Shown piece by piece: positions 35,326 to 43,495 of a DNA stretch of 64,000 nucleotides. The position numbers were made by a program, and so were the translations under genes. Every line of letters begins with the position of its first letter. Within the stretch, counting starts at the first letter, position 1. This DNA is from an uncultured Alphaproteobacteria bacterium. Its GTDB lineage: Bacteria; Pseudomonadota; Alphaproteobacteria; Rs-D84. Where the stretch lies: assembly GCA_937888635.1 (NCBI GenBank), contig CALARG010000004.1, forward strand, positions 9,013 through 73,012. Direction: 5' to 3'. Below the pieces are notes generated by a model. It was given only the letters and a program-made list of their open reading frames with translations, had not been told where the DNA came from and made no database searches.

Positions 35326-37221
35326 ATGGGAAAAGTTATTGGTATTGATTTAGGAACAACTAATTCCGCCATGGCATTTATGGACGGAACAGATCCAAAA
35401 ATTATTGAAAATGCCGAAGGACAACGCACAACACCGTCTGTTGTTGCATTAACCAGTGGTGGTGAACAGTTGGTCGGTATTACCGCAAAAAACCAGGCAG
35501 TGACAAATCCTGAAAATACAATTTATGAAATTAAACGACTGATGGGGTTGCGCTTTGACAGCCCTGCGGTCAAGGAAATTGCTGCGCGCGTTCCATACAA
35601 AATTGTTGCCGGGGAAAATGGTGACGCATGGGTTGAAATGGATGGTAAAAAATATGCCCCTTCACAGATTTCTGCAATGATTTTAGCAAAACTGAAAAAA
35701 GACGCGGAAAGTTATTTGGGCGAAACAGTGACCGATGCAGTTATCACGGTTCCTGCGTACTTTAACGATTCACAACGCCAGGCAACAAAAGACGCAGGGC
35801 GTATTGCAGGGCTGAATGTGTTGCGTATCGTAAATGAACCAACCGCCGCGGCGTTGGCATATGGCCTGGACAAGGGTAAAGACGGCGTTATTGCAGTATA
35901 CGACTTGGGTGGTGGTACATTTGACGTGTCCATCTTGGAAATTGTAGATGGCGTGTTTGAAGTAAAATCAACAAACGGTGATACGGCGTTGGGTGGTTCA
36001 GACTTTGACGCGCGTATCTTGGAACACTTAATCGCAGAATTTAAAGCCCAGACGGGAATTGACCTGACCGGTGATAAATTAGCATTACAGCGTTTAAAAG
36101 AAGCCGCAGAAAAAGCCAAGATTGAATTGTCTTCTAAGACATCAACTGATATTAACCTGCCTTATTTAACGGCAGATGCAACGGGGCCAAAGCACTTTAA
36201 CACAACATTGACACGCGCAAAGTTGGAATCGCTGGTTGCGGATTTGATTGAACGCACAATTGAACCATGCAAAAAGGCCTTGAAAGATGCAGGTTTGGAA
36301 AAATCACAGATTAACGAAGTTATCTTGGTCGGTGGTCAGACACGCATGCCAAAGGTTGCAGAAACAGTAAAAGAATTCTTTGGTCGCGAACCACACAAGG
36401 GTGTTAACCCAGACGAAGTTGTCGGTATGGGCGCAGCCATTCAGGGTGGTGTTTTAAAAGGCGATGTAAAAGATGTTCTGTTGTTGGATGTGACACCTTT
36501 GTCTTTGGGTATTGAAACATTGGGCGGTGTGTTTACACGACTGATTGACCGCAACACAACAATTCCAACCAAGAAATCACAGGTGTTTAGTACCGCAGAA
36601 GATAACCAGTCAGCCGTGACAATTCGCGTATTCCAGGGCGAACGCGATATGGCGGCAGACAATAAATTGCTGGGGCAATTTAACCTGGAAGGGATTGCAC
36701 CTGCCCCACGCGGTATGCCACAGATTGAAGTGTCTTTTGATATTGACGCAAACGGCATTGTTCATGTGTCTGCAAAAGATAAAGGCACCGGCAAAGAACA
36801 GGCGATTTCTATTAAGTCTGATGGTGGGTTGAGCGAGGAAGAAATCAAACGCATGGTTGATGAAGCCGCACAAAATGCCGAAGCAGACAAAAAGAAACGC
36901 GAATTAGCCGAAGCGAGAAACACTGCGGAAACGGCCGTGTTCAGTATTGAAAAATCACTGAAAGAACATGGTGATAAAATTAGCGAAGAAGAAAAGAAAG
37001 CGATTGAAGATGCTAAGAAAGAATTGGCCGACGAATTGGCCAAGGTTGAGGCAACAGCAGAATCGCTGAAAGAAAAGACAGATGCGTTAACAGAAAAAGC
37101 CATGAAGTTAGGCGAAGCGGTATATAAAGCCGCCCAGGCAGAACAACAGGCAAACAGCGAAGCCGGCGACAAGAAAAATGACGACGGTACAGTTGATGCA
37201 GACTTTTCTGAAAAGAAATAA
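35326..37221 (+). CDS. dnaK: Molecular chaperone DnaK (Hsp70)
   Basis: 631 aa, normal length. The ATPase domain starts [17 protein letters not shown] and carries the phosphate-binding [13 protein letters not shown] (about 194-206) and [10 protein letters not shown] motifs. The [14 protein letters not shown] linker leads to the substrate-binding domain, then a helical lid rich in Lys/Glu/Ala and an acidic C-terminus ([13 protein letters not shown]). It binds unfolded segments in the cytosol, driven by ATP with DnaJ and GrpE. AAGGAG precedes the ATG. dnaJ does not follow; a terminator and a reverse-strand pair do. A candidate heat-shock promoter is upstream. Confidence 0.98.
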   Translation: MGKVIGIDLGTTNSAMAFMDGTDPKIIENAEGQRTTPSVVALTSGGEQLVGITAKNQAVTNPENTIYEIKRLMGLRFDSPAVKEIAARVPYKIVAGENGDAWVEMDGKKYAPSQISAMILAKLKKDAESYLGETVTDAVITVPAYFNDSQRQATKDAGRIAGLNVLRIVNEPTAAALAYGLDKGKDGVIAVYDLGGGTFDVSILEIVDGVFEVKSTNGDTALGGSDFDARILEHLIAEFKAQTGIDLTGDKLALQRLKEAAEKAKIELSSKTSTDINLPYLTADATGPKHFNTTLTRAKLESLVADLIERTIEPCKKALKDAGLEKSQINEVILVGGQTRMPKVAETVKEFFGREPHKGVNPDEVVGMGAAIQGGVLKGDVKDVLLLDVTPLSLGIETLGGVFTRLIDRNTTIPTKKSQVFSTAEDNQSAVTIRVFQGERDMAADNKLLGQFNLEGIAPAPRGMPQIEVSFDIDANGIVHVSAKDKGTGKEQAISIKSDGGLSEEEIKRMVDEAAQNAEADKKKRELAEARNTAETAVFSIEKSLKEHGDKISEEEKKAIEDAKKELADELAKVEATAESLKEKTDALTEKAMKLGEAVYKAAQAEQQANSEAGDKKNDDGTVDADFSEKK

Positions 37222-37225
37222 AAAT

Positions 37226-37249
37226 AATCCCCCGTTTGGGGGATTTTTA
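37226..37249. terminator. Bidirectional terminator between dnaK and the reverse phosphoesterase gene
   Basis: ATCCCCC/GGGGGAT stem with GTTT loop (37227-37244), A-rich before and T-rich after, so it can work on both strands. Confidence 0.8.
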
Positions 37250-37774
37250 TTAGCGTGAAAATTTGCGCGATTGGGTAATAAATGGATTAACCAATGGCAC
37301 AGGTCGGTAATCCGTTTTTTCAACACATACATTTATGCAATGCGCGTGGTCTGGGAAATCATAATCTTGGATATGAATATGACCATGAATATTCGCAATG
37401 TTTGGCAGGTTGCCAAATTCTGGCAATGGTTCGTGCGACAGCATGATATAATTTTCTGCATCATATATCGGATGTGAATAAACGCGATCAAACCCGGCCG
37501 ACAGCCACCAGTGTTCTGAATGCCCGCGGTCGTGATTGCCCATAATCAGATATTTGCGGCCACGCATCTGTTGCAGAATCTTTTTTACTTTATCGGGGGT
37601 CGCACCATACATAATGTCGCCCAGCCAATAGCATATATCTTGTTTGGAAATGACAGAATTATAATTTTCTATCAATTTTGCGTTCATTTCGGCAATGTTT
37701 GCAAATGGACGATTGCCATTTCTGATGATAGATTCAGAATCAAAATGCGGATCCGAGAATACAAATTTTGCCAT
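37250..37774 (-). CDS. Calcineurin-like metallophosphoesterase
   Basis: 174 aa from the ATG at 37774, which has AAAGGTGA upstream; a longer in-frame start overlaps the neighbouring gene and is less likely. The five metallophosphatase blocks are visible: SDPHFD (Asp8, His10), WLGDI, GNHDRGH, SHEP and HGHIHIQD. Small proteins of this type are usually phosphodiesterases or phosphatases with two metals; the substrate is unknown. It is encoded 5 nt after the AbiEii-like gene and so is co-transcribed with it from the same leaderless promoter. The downstream terminator at 37226 is shared with dnaK. Confidence 0.88.
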   Translation of the reverse strand: MAKFVFSDPHFDSESIIRNGNRPFANIAEMNAKLIENYNSVISKQDICYWLGDIMYGATPDKVKKILQQMRGRKYLIMGNHDRGHSEHWWLSAGFDRVYSHPIYDAENYIMLSHEPLPEFGNLPNIANIHGHIHIQDYDFPDHAHCINVCVEKTDYRPVPLVNPFITQSRKFSR

Positions 37775-37779
37775 GTGTA

Positions 37780-38715
37780 TCACCTTTGATATGCGATTTG
37801 CTTTAGGTCTTGGGATAATTGTTCCAGACGCTGAACAATTAAATTCCACGATGTTTTTGGGGCAGTAAATGTTTGTTGCGCCATATTGTCATAGTCTGAT
37901 TCCAGGGCGTATAAAACCGGATCCGACGGAATCAAAATAGCATCGCGTGGTGTTATATCTGTTCCCAATCGCTTGGTTGTATATTTTTCCTGGTACTGTG
38001 CAACATCTGACAGCATGTGCGCGGTTTTGTCTAAATCAACGTATCCTGCCAGTCTGGCAACATCAAAATAGTGGCGCGAATAAAATGCGTCTGTGTGTGG
38101 GCGTGCCGATATAGCGTTTGAATGCAAGGCAAAAACCTTGTCCCAGAAGGTTTGTTCATAGGCAACGGTTGGGATATGCCCAAATCGGGTGCCCCGTAAT
38201 GCATACGGCATTACAGAATGAAAAGACAGCGCAGACGATGAGTATTTGCGCGGAATTATTTCAATGTGAATTTCTTCGGGCCTGTCACAAAATGCAGAAT
38301 TATAGAATATATGAATTGTTGGTGATGACAGCCATTGTTCTTTGTTGCTTCTTATACAGTGTTCACGGTCTGTTTGTATTTGGAAATTATTGTCTGTGGC
38401 AATCAGGGCCGATATTCGGGGGGCAACAGTTTCAAAAATAAATGTTTTAAACCGTTTGCGAAATTTTTTTAACTGATTTCGCGATGGGGTGTCGGGAATA
38501 TCGCAAAATACAGTGCATGCCAAATCCAGGTCCTGGCTGACGCGTGGGCTGAACGCATATGATTTTGTAATAGAGCCACCACCTGCAAACACAAAATTTT
38601 CCGCGAAGAATTTATCTTGGAATAATTTGACCAAGATTGCACATTCCAGGAAATCTTTTTCCGCCATGGCAGGGTTTTTGGCGCCTGCAAAAATATCGTA
38701 CCGTTTTTCTATCAT
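37780..38715 (-). CDS. AbiEii/AbiGii-like nucleotidyltransferase
   Basis: 311 aa. The N-terminal nucleotidyltransferase motif reads FVFAGGGSITKSYAFSPRVSQDLDLA, with GGGS at 45-48 and the metal-binding Asp62/Asp64 pair. That is the pattern of AbiEii/AbiGii toxins and related NTases. AbiEii proteins are the toxin half of type IV toxin-antitoxin and phage-abortive-infection systems, but many homologues without an AbiEi partner have unknown roles. No AbiEi-type antitoxin gene is adjacent: upstream is a divergent envelope gene, and downstream is a phosphoesterase. The ATG is 6 nt after a consensus TATAAT, so its mRNA is probably leaderless. Confidence 0.75.
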   Translation of the reverse strand: MIEKRYDIFAGAKNPAMAEKDFLECAILVKLFQDKFFAENFVFAGGGSITKSYAFSPRVSQDLDLACTVFCDIPDTPSRNQLKKFRKRFKTFIFETVAPRISALIATDNNFQIQTDREHCIRSNKEQWLSSPTIHIFYNSAFCDRPEEIHIEIIPRKYSSSALSFHSVMPYALRGTRFGHIPTVAYEQTFWDKVFALHSNAISARPHTDAFYSRHYFDVARLAGYVDLDKTAHMLSDVAQYQEKYTTKRLGTDITPRDAILIPSDPVLYALESDYDNMAQQTFTAPKTSWNLIVQRLEQLSQDLKQIAYQR

Positions 38716-38721
38716 GCGCTG

Positions 38722-38749
38722 ATTATAGCCAGTAAGTGCATTTTGTCAA
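38722..38749 (-). promoter_or_regulatory. Consensus sigma-70 promoter, leaderless, for the AbiEii-like gene
   Basis: On the reverse strand, TTGACA (38749-38744), a 16-bp spacer and TATAAT (38727-38722), then six bases and the ATG at 38715. Transcription should start at or next to the A of the ATG. Confidence 0.75.
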
Positions 38750-38779
38750 TAAAATGATAAAAAACTTGTGTTTATGGGT

Positions 38780-38808
38780 TTGACATAATGGTGTGCGATG
38801 GGTATTAT
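38780..38808 (+). promoter_or_regulatory. Consensus sigma-70 promoter, leaderless, for the DUF2155 gene
   Basis: TTGACA (38780-38785), a 17-bp spacer, TATTAT (38803-38808), then six bases and the ATG at 38815. Same geometry as the divergent gene. No useful ribosome site is possible in the six-base gap. Confidence 0.75.
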
Positions 38809-38814
38809 GTAGGT

Positions 38815-39159
38815 ATGAAAAAAATTATTTTGTCTTGGTTGTTTTGCGCCCTGCCCGTGGTGGCGGATGCGTATGTTAACCGCAATGCGGCGGTTGTTAA
38901 AATTATGAACAAAGACGCCGGCAAGGTTCAGCAGGTGGTAATTCCTGTGAATCAAGAGGTGCAATTTGAAAAAATCTTTATAAATGTGCGGTCTTGTAAA
39001 CAAACTGACCCGTTCCAGGCAGAAGATTTCTTTGCGTTCTTGGAAATTTCAGAACGCGACAAGGGCCAGGTTTTTGGCGGTTGGATGTCACGAAATGAAC
39101 CAGGGCAAAATCCGTTGCAACATCCAGACTATGATGTGTGGTTGGTAAAATGCGAATAA
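38815..39159 (+). CDS. DUF2155 family exported protein
   Basis: 114 aa. The signal peptide (about residues 1-19, ending PVVADA) is followed by the DUF2155 pattern: AVVKIMNKDAGKVQQVVIPVNQEVQFEKIFINVRSC, then DPFQAEDFFAFLEISE, GQVFGGWMSRNEPGQNPLQHPDYDVWLVKC. The family is typical of alphaproteobacteria, often near lipid or envelope genes, and its function is unknown. Two cysteines in the mature protein may pair. The start at 38815 is set by the promoter geometry; the longer frame from 38788 would overlap the promoter. It heads an operon running through 43464. Confidence 0.85.
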   Translation: MKKIILSWLFCALPVVADAYVNRNAAVVKIMNKDAGKVQQVVIPVNQEVQFEKIFINVRSCKQTDPFQAEDFFAFLEISERDKGQVFGGWMSRNEPGQNPLQHPDYDVWLVKCE

Positions 39160-39178
39160 AGTTTTAAGGATTTATAAA

Positions 39179-39571
39179 ATGAAAGTATCAAATATTGTTG
39201 GATATATGTTGGGAAATGAAAACCATGTGGTTGCACGTGGTGACCAATGGTGCGATGCGGGTGAACAGGTTTATATTTGCACAAATAAAGAAGTTGCCAA
39301 GGCGATATTAGAATCTTCGCAAATGGGGGTGGGAAATATTGTATGGACGACGATATATCGTGTGCATGCCAATGATATCAATATTGATGCATATACGGAT
39401 TTGCGAAATCTGGCGTGGACCAAGGAAGGAAATAAAATAATTGTAGACAGACCTGTTCTGTACCGTTCTGTACAAAAAATGTTAGAACAACATTTATTGC
39501 AAAATGCGGCACAAATTCGCCCAGATTATTTTAAACTGGTTAACGGAGTACAAAGAGGGAAAAGAAAATGA
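39179..39571 (+). CDS. Hypothetical protein
   Basis: 130 aa, ribosome site AAGGAT 7 nt before the ATG. No signal peptide or membrane helix is visible. It has an N-terminal part with two cysteines (WCDAGEQVYICTNKEVAKAIL) and a C-terminal helical part. I recognise no family. Its 3' end overlaps the next gene by four bases (ATGA), so the two are translationally coupled within the DUF2155-tsaD operon. Confidence 0.65.
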   Translation: MKVSNIVGYMLGNENHVVARGDQWCDAGEQVYICTNKEVAKAILESSQMGVGNIVWTTIYRVHANDINIDAYTDLRNLAWTKEGNKIIVDRPVLYRSVQKMLEQHLLQNAAQIRPDYFKLVNGVQRGKRK

Positions 39572-39873
39572 ATTTTGCAAAAAAATATTTCAAGATTTTT
39601 ATTGGTGTTGGGGTTTTACTGCTGGTAATTGTTGTGTTCTTTTTCGCACAGCGCAGTGATGCGTTGGAAACTGCGACACTGAAAGATTGGCGTGCGGCAC
39701 CAATGGAACGCCGGGTTGCGTCCGCACAAATTATGACGGGGGCGACAGAAAATGTTGATATATTGGTCGCATGCATAGATAAAATGGCCACACTGCCAGA
39801 CAGTGGTCAAATGGCGGTGCGTGATGCGGCATCGCTGTGCCATACGGGAATTAAGTTAAAGCAAAATCTGTAA
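39568..39873 (+). CDS. Small single-pass membrane protein
   Basis: 101 aa. One strong membrane helix lies at about residues 9-27 with a basic N-terminus (inside), then a short periplasmic-type domain with two cysteines (LVACIDKMA and SLCHTG) that may form a disulfide. No known family. It overlaps its upstream neighbour by ATGA and its downstream neighbour by one base (TAATG), so it is tightly co-expressed with them. Confidence 0.65.
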   Translation: MNFAKKYFKIFIGVGVLLLVIVVFFFAQRSDALETATLKDWRAAPMERRVASAQIMTGATENVDILVACIDKMATLPDSGQMAVRDAASLCHTGIKLKQNL

Positions 39874-40556
39874 TGTGGAAATTGTTTGTCGTTTTGTTCT
39901 TGGTCGGGTGTGGCATGGTGCCACGATTGCCCGGCCATGATTTTTTGGGTGCACGATATATAAATTCGCCCTTGGGTGAAGGGTGCGCGCCAGATTCTGA
40001 TCCGCTGATACGATTTGATGCATTTGACTGTACCACATTTGTGGAAACGGTGATGGCAAATGATGATATAGAAACACTGAATCAAATCCGATACAAGGAT
40101 GGTCAAATTGGGTTCTTGAACCGAAATCATTTTATTGAATCTGATTGGCTGGTCAATAATTCAGATCGCGTGCAAAATGTCAGCGCTGATTACGCACAAA
40201 CAAAAATACGCAGTGTTATAATTGATAAACGGTCTTGGTTTAAAAAAGTTCACAATATTGATACAGATTTTAAGTCGGTTGCAGTTGAGTTGGAATATAT
40301 TCCATACGAATTTGCAAAAGATTTAAATATTGAAAAAACTATGATTGTGTTGTTTATTACTGACAATGCCGATTTTCGTGATAAGATAGGAACTGATTTG
40401 GCGGTGGTACACATGGGCCTGATAATGCCAAATGGCGTTTTGCGGCACGCATCCAGTGAACGCGGCGCGGTTGTAGATGTGCCATTTGAAGAATATGTGA
40501 ATGCGCGCAAAAAGAATAAAAATAACCTGGGGATAGCATTGGTGGAAATAAAATGA
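39873..40556 (+). CDS. DUF1460 family lipoprotein, NlpC/P60-like amidase fold
   Basis: 227 aa. The lipobox LVGC places the lipidated Cys at residue 13. The mature domain has the DUF1460 signatures: YINSPLGEG near 29-37, FDAFDCTTFVETV with the presumed nucleophile Cys53, VVHMGLIMPNG with the conserved His and LRHASSERGAVVDVPFEEY. DUF1460 enzymes are amidase-like and have been linked to peptidoglycan or N-acetylmuramyl-alanine amide cleavage, so envelope action is likely. It overlaps tsaD by four bases (ATGA). Confidence 0.85.
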   Translation: MWKLFVVLFLVGCGMVPRLPGHDFLGARYINSPLGEGCAPDSDPLIRFDAFDCTTFVETVMANDDIETLNQIRYKDGQIGFLNRNHFIESDWLVNNSDRVQNVSADYAQTKIRSVIIDKRSWFKKVHNIDTDFKSVAVELEYIPYEFAKDLNIEKTMIVLFITDNADFRDKIGTDLAVVHMGLIMPNGVLRHASSERGAVVDVPFEEYVNARKKNKNNLGIALVEIK

Positions 40557-41674
40557 GTGATGAAAAATTAATTCGTATGGATATGGGCACAATTGATTCT
40601 GAAACACACAGTGTGCGCCCCACCCTGTGTCTGGGAATTGAATCTTCGTGCGATGAAACATCTGCGGCAATTGTAGACAGCGACAAAAATATTTTGGCGC
40701 ATATTATATATTCGCAAATACCAGAACATCAAAAATACGGTGGCGTTGTGCCGGAACTGGCAGCGCGCGCGCACATATTGGCAATTGAAGATGTTGTAAA
40801 ACAAACCCTGGCCAAGGCCGGCAAAACAATTGATGATATAGATGTTGTTGCAGCAACTGCGGGACCGGGGTTAATCGGTGGTGTGTTGGTCGGTTGGATG
40901 GCAGCCACCGGTATCGCCCAGGCAACCGGAAAACCATTGGTTGCGGTCAATCACCTGGAAGGGCATGCACTGGTGCCACGGTTGTGCGCAACAATGGCAG
41001 ATGGTACAAATGGAAATGTTCAGGTGGACTTTCCATATCTGTTGATGCTGGCATCTGGTGGGCATTGTCAGATTTTATTGGTGCGCGGTGTTGGACAATA
41101 TGAAATGATTGGGCAAACATTAGACGACAGCGCAGGTGAAGCATACGACAAAGTGGCAAAAATGCTGGGACTGGGGTATCCAGGTGGGCCGATTGTTGAT
41201 AAACGCGCGCAATGTGGTAATTCAAAGGCGTTTGCCTTTCCGCGTCCATTGTGTGATAAGCCGGGGTGCGATTTCTCGTTCAGCGGAATTAAAACGGCCG
41301 CGCGAACATTCTTGGACCGTGCCGCACAACCACTGACCGATGAATACATCAATGATTTTTGCGCATCGTTCCAGGCATCGGTTGTAGATTGCATAATTAA
41401 TCGTTTAAATAACGCCCTGCGTGATTCGCGTGTACGCGATTGTATGCCAAAAACACTGGTTGTGGCAGGGGGTGTTGCAAAAAACAGCGCAATTCGCAGC
41501 GCAATGGAAAAATTTGCCCAGAAAAACAAAATGATATTTGCTGCCCCACCAATGAGTCTGTGTACAGACAACGGCGCAATGATTGCATGGGCAGGATTGG
41601 AAAATTATAAGATTGGTAAAGTCGTGTCTGAACCTGTTGCACCGCGCCCGCGTTGGCCACTGACCGAATTGTAA
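40553..41674 (+). CDS. tsaD: tRNA N6-adenosine threonylcarbamoyltransferase TsaD
   Basis: 373 aa ASKHA-fold protein. LGIESSCDETSAAIVD begins at about residue 24 after a short, unusual 20-residue N-terminal extension. The metal-binding HILAIEDVV (after AARA) and NHLEGHAL histidines are present, as are GGHCQILLVRG, ETLDDSAGEAYDKVAKMLGLGYPGG (here QTLDDSAG) and the C-terminal VAGGVAKNSAIR and PPMSLCTDNGAMIAW. It makes t6A37 in ANN-decoding tRNAs with TsaB and TsaE. An alternative internal start (Met9 or Met11) cannot be excluded; the first ATG is coupled to the preceding gene. Confidence 0.96.
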   Translation: MSDEKLIRMDMGTIDSETHSVRPTLCLGIESSCDETSAAIVDSDKNILAHIIYSQIPEHQKYGGVVPELAARAHILAIEDVVKQTLAKAGKTIDDIDVVAATAGPGLIGGVLVGWMAATGIAQATGKPLVAVNHLEGHALVPRLCATMADGTNGNVQVDFPYLLMLASGGHCQILLVRGVGQYEMIGQTLDDSAGEAYDKVAKMLGLGYPGGPIVDKRAQCGNSKAFAFPRPLCDKPGCDFSFSGIKTAARTFLDRAAQPLTDEYINDFCASFQASVVDCIINRLNNALRDSRVRDCMPKTLVVAGGVAKNSAIRSAMEKFAQKNKMIFAAPPMSLCTDNGAMIAWAGLENYKIGKVVSEPVAPRPRWPLTEL

Positions 41675-41703
41675 TTGATATAGAAAAACTGTTGTGATAT
41701 AGT
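41675..41703 (+). promoter_or_regulatory. Sigma-70 promoter, leaderless, for the gene at 41711
   Basis: TTGATA (41675-41680), a 17-bp spacer, TATAGT (41698-41703), seven bases, then ATG at 41711. No ribosome-site sequence lies between. Confidence 0.65.
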
Positions 41704-41710
41704 TCGCGTT

Positions 41711-42226
41711 ATGGAAGCAAGGAAGAAAGAACAATTATTTGAAGGCGCAACGAAGAAATTAATCGGCCAACTGGATACGATGGGGCTGGACAAGCGGTCG
41801 CGTATGCAGGCTAAGAATTTTGTGTTGCTGTTTCGCGACAGTTTTAAGTTAGATACAGTTAAACGCGCGACCTTTTCACGCGTAATTGGTGATGATTACA
41901 AGAATTTTCCGTATGATGCGTATGGTTTCTGCAAGGCCGCCAGTTGTTCTTTTGTCGGGCTGATGAACAATCCAAAAGAATGGCGGGTTATGTATATAAA
42001 CGAGGTCTGGGCATACGGACCACACTATTATGTTCAACATATCCCCAGCGGACAGACATTTGACCTGACATACGATCAATATGAACATGACATGCTGACT
42101 GTGCCGTATCATATGGGACGACCAATAAAAATTAATCGTGAAGCCCAGGATACAGTTGTTAGATTTCTGCACTCAATTGGTATAGACTTTATGGAATTTG
42201 TGAAAAACAATAATGCAAAAGAGTAA
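41711..42226 (+). CDS. Hypothetical protein, possible papain-like fold
   Basis: 171 aa, cytoplasmic by composition. A conserved-looking core reads YDAYGFCKAASCSF, then VWAYGPHYYVQHIPSGQTFDLTYDQYEHDM (two runs). Cys74, His105 and Asp118 or Asp122 occur in the order of a Cys-His-Asp hydrolase such as transglutaminase or papain-like enzymes, and YGPH...FD.TYDQ recalls uncharacterised YunG-like proteins. This is pattern inference, not a confirmed family. It has its own promoter with leaderless geometry and ends 5 nt before xseA. Confidence 0.65.
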   Translation: MEARKKEQLFEGATKKLIGQLDTMGLDKRSRMQAKNFVLLFRDSFKLDTVKRATFSRVIGDDYKNFPYDAYGFCKAASCSFVGLMNNPKEWRVMYINEVWAYGPHYYVQHIPSGQTFDLTYDQYEHDMLTVPYHMGRPIKINREAQDTVVRFLHSIGIDFMEFVKNNNAKE

Positions 42227-42231
42227 GTGAT

Positions 42232-43464
42232 ATGCAAAAACCTGAACCGTTTGTAAATGGCGATACTGTTTTTAGCGTGACCGATGCGTCCGCCCTGTTA
42301 AAAGGTGTGGTTGAAACCGCATTTCCGCGCATAAAAATTCGCGGGGAATTATCACAAATAACACGTGCGACTTCGGGGCATATGTATATGACGATTAAGG
42401 ATTCAGGCGCGGCAATATCTGTGATTATATGGCGTGGGACACCTGTTTCTTTTAAATTGGAAGAAGGGATGGAGGTTATCCTGACTGGACGCTTTACAAC
42501 ATATCCTGCACGCAGTAATTATCAAATTGTCGCCAGTGAAATTGAGATGGCGGGCGTGGGCGCAATCTTGAAAATGCTGGAAGAACGCAAAAGAAAACTG
42601 GCTGCCGAAGGTTTGTTTGACGAAAACAGGAAAAAGCCCCTGCCCCGATTACCACAAAGAATTGGTGTTGTTACCAGTCCGACCGGTGCTGCATTTCAAG
42701 ACATTCAAAACAGGTTGCGCGAACGCTTTCCGGTGCATGTGTTGTTATATCCGGCGACTGTCCAAGGCACAACTGCCGCAGCCGAGGTTGCCGCCGGCAT
42801 TGAATACTTTAACAAAATACGCAATGTTGATGTTATTATTGTTGCGCGTGGTGGTGGCGCATTGGAAGATTTGCTGCCGTTTTCAGAAGAAATTGTTGTG
42901 CGTGCCGCAGCCGCCAGTGAAATACCACTGATATCTGGCGTTGGGCATGAACCAGACTGGATGCTGATTGATTTTGCCGCCGACTATCGCGCGCCAACAC
43001 CAACCGGTGCCGCCGAAGCAGTTGTGCCAACAAAACTGGCACTGATTCAAGAATTAGATAATATGTGGGTCAGATTGTCAGGTAACTTTACAACCCGTCT
43101 GATAAATGCAAAACAGCGAATAGAGGCCATTAATATAAAAAGCCCAAAACAGGTCGTTATGGAACACGCCCAGCGATTAGATGACATAGGGCGCACAATG
43201 AATGTTATTATTAACGCAAAATTGACCACGGCGCGACAAAAGATGGATATAGTTTCTGCGTTTCCAAATATTCTGCAAAATCAGATAAATGTATTGACCC
43301 AGGGACTGAACCATATGGGACAGATGTTAAATTCACTTAGTTATAAAAGTGTTTTGTCACGCGGATATGCAATTGTGCGTGATGCAAACAATCAAATAGT
43401 CAGCCGCAGCGATGCGGGCGCGCCCGCAACAATTGAATTTGCGGACGGCGTAATTACACTGTAA
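42232..43464 (+). CDS. xseA: Exodeoxyribonuclease VII large subunit
   Basis: 410 aa. An N-terminal OB-fold domain (IKIRGELSQITRATSGHMYMTIKDSG) at about 35-60 is followed by the catalytic domain (RIGVVTSPTGAAFQDIQNRLRERFP, then VDVIIVARGGGALEDLLPF and ISGVGHEPDWMLIDFAADYRAPTPTGAAE). A long coiled coil and a short C-terminal strand (SRGYAIVRD) end the protein. With XseB it degrades single-stranded DNA to acid-insoluble oligonucleotides. xseB is not nearby. It shares the leaderless promoter of the preceding gene and is followed by a terminator. Confidence 0.96.
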   Translation: MQKPEPFVNGDTVFSVTDASALLKGVVETAFPRIKIRGELSQITRATSGHMYMTIKDSGAAISVIIWRGTPVSFKLEEGMEVILTGRFTTYPARSNYQIVASEIEMAGVGAILKMLEERKRKLAAEGLFDENRKKPLPRLPQRIGVVTSPTGAAFQDIQNRLRERFPVHVLLYPATVQGTTAAAEVAAGIEYFNKIRNVDVIIVARGGGALEDLLPFSEEIVVRAAAASEIPLISGVGHEPDWMLIDFAADYRAPTPTGAAEAVVPTKLALIQELDNMWVRLSGNFTTRLINAKQRIEAINIKSPKQVVMEHAQRLDDIGRTMNVIINAKLTTARQKMDIVSAFPNILQNQINVLTQGLNHMGQMLNSLSYKSVLSRGYAIVRDANNQIVSRSDAGAPATIEFADGVITL

Positions 43465-43467
43465 AAA

Positions 43468-43495
43468 ACAAGGCCCCATTACGGGGCGTTTTTAT
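43468..43495. terminator. Terminator between xseA and recN (convergent)
   Basis: GCCCC/GGGGC stem with ATTAC loop (43473-43487), T-run to the right and A/T-rich to the left, so it can serve both convergent genes. Confidence 0.75.

Noticed and set aside
35011..35348. Two overlapping forward ORFs of 72 and 79 codons before dnaK
   Set aside because: They are translations of the palindromic repeat units and lack ribosome sites; one runs into dnaK in the wrong frame.
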